Of a stretch of 64,000 nt of DNA, positions 63,974 to 64,000 are shown one piece after another. Each line of letters opens with the position of its first letter. The first letter of the stretch is position 1. Source of the stretch: Rhodopirellula sp. P2 (GTDB taxonomy: Bacteria; Planctomycetota; Planctomycetia; Pirellulales; Pirellulaceae); NCBI RefSeq assembly GCF_028768465.1, contig NZ_CP118225.1, positions 5,933,001 through 5,997,000 on the forward strand. The letters are read 5' to 3'. The translations under genes and the position numbers were made by a program. A model generated the notes under the pieces. The model was not told where the DNA came from. It did not search any database and saw nothing but the letters and a program-made list of their open reading frames with translations.

Positions 63974-64000
63974 GGCAACAAGCAGATTCGTGCAAGGCGG

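Overview
The window looks like a chromosome segment of a marine planctomycete close to Rhodopirellula (Pirellulaceae). The evidence is family content: a sulfatase, two DUF1080 (3-keto-disaccharide hydrolase type) proteins, a Gfo/Idh/MocA oxidoreductase with a Tat signal, squalene-cyclase-fold proteins, an ISAzo13-type ('Rhodopirellula') transposase, and single genes separated by wide repeat-filled spacers.

Layout. 1-1.2 kb: end of a DUF1080-phosphatase fusion and a small WYL-like protein. 1.4-2.55 kb: tandem repeat array. 2.7-9.2 kb: oxidoreductase, rpsD, dihydrolipoyl dehydrogenase and an S9 peptidase. 9.2-10.2 kb: array of 186-bp repeats. 10.5-20 kb: galM, an ABC-2 permease with epmB, divergent efp, mgtE, a sugar isomerase-like protein and a sulfatase. 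20-29 kb: a decayed accessory zone of small secreted or membrane proteins, a complete ISAzo13-type IS that splits a gene, a probable MITE, IS91 and tyrosine-recombinase remnants, and copies of a ~127-bp palindromic element. 29.2-37.4 kb: a metal-binding-like protein, a DegT aminotransferase, and a TPR / ExbB / ExbD / TonB-anchored cyclase-fold operon. 37.5-48.7 kb: a winged-helix regulator divergent from a DabB-DabA inorganic-carbon transporter, then a type I secretion-like ABC/HlyD/TolC set and a BLUF photoreceptor. 48.8-50 kb: 234-bp tandem repeats. 50.1 kb: tRNA-Leu(CAA). 50.6-64 kb: a DUF1080 protein, a PgsB-PgsC-PgsW poly-gamma-glutamate set, a second TonB-anchored cyclase-fold protein, a 3-hydroxyacyl-CoA dehydrogenase with a YdjY-like protein, a large planctomycete protein, a futalosine hydrolase-like nucleosidase and a long adenylate-kinase-like protein.

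How genes work together. EpmB and EF-P lie head to head and belong to one modification pathway. DabB and DabA form a two-gene transporter whose divergent regulator faces two perfect inverted repeats. ExbB/ExbD-like proteins sit beside a protein that carries the TonB-type S-x3-H membrane helix but ends in an alpha/alpha cyclase-like domain; a paralogue lies 18 kb away. The ABC exporter next to HlyD and TolC has lost nearly every canonical ATPase motif. The repeats are linked: the 127-bp palindrome and the tandem arrays share a GAGCCG...GTTAG core, the palindrome supplies stop codons to two genes, and a 327-bp element with 28-bp inverted ends and 9-bp target duplications is nested in one palindrome.
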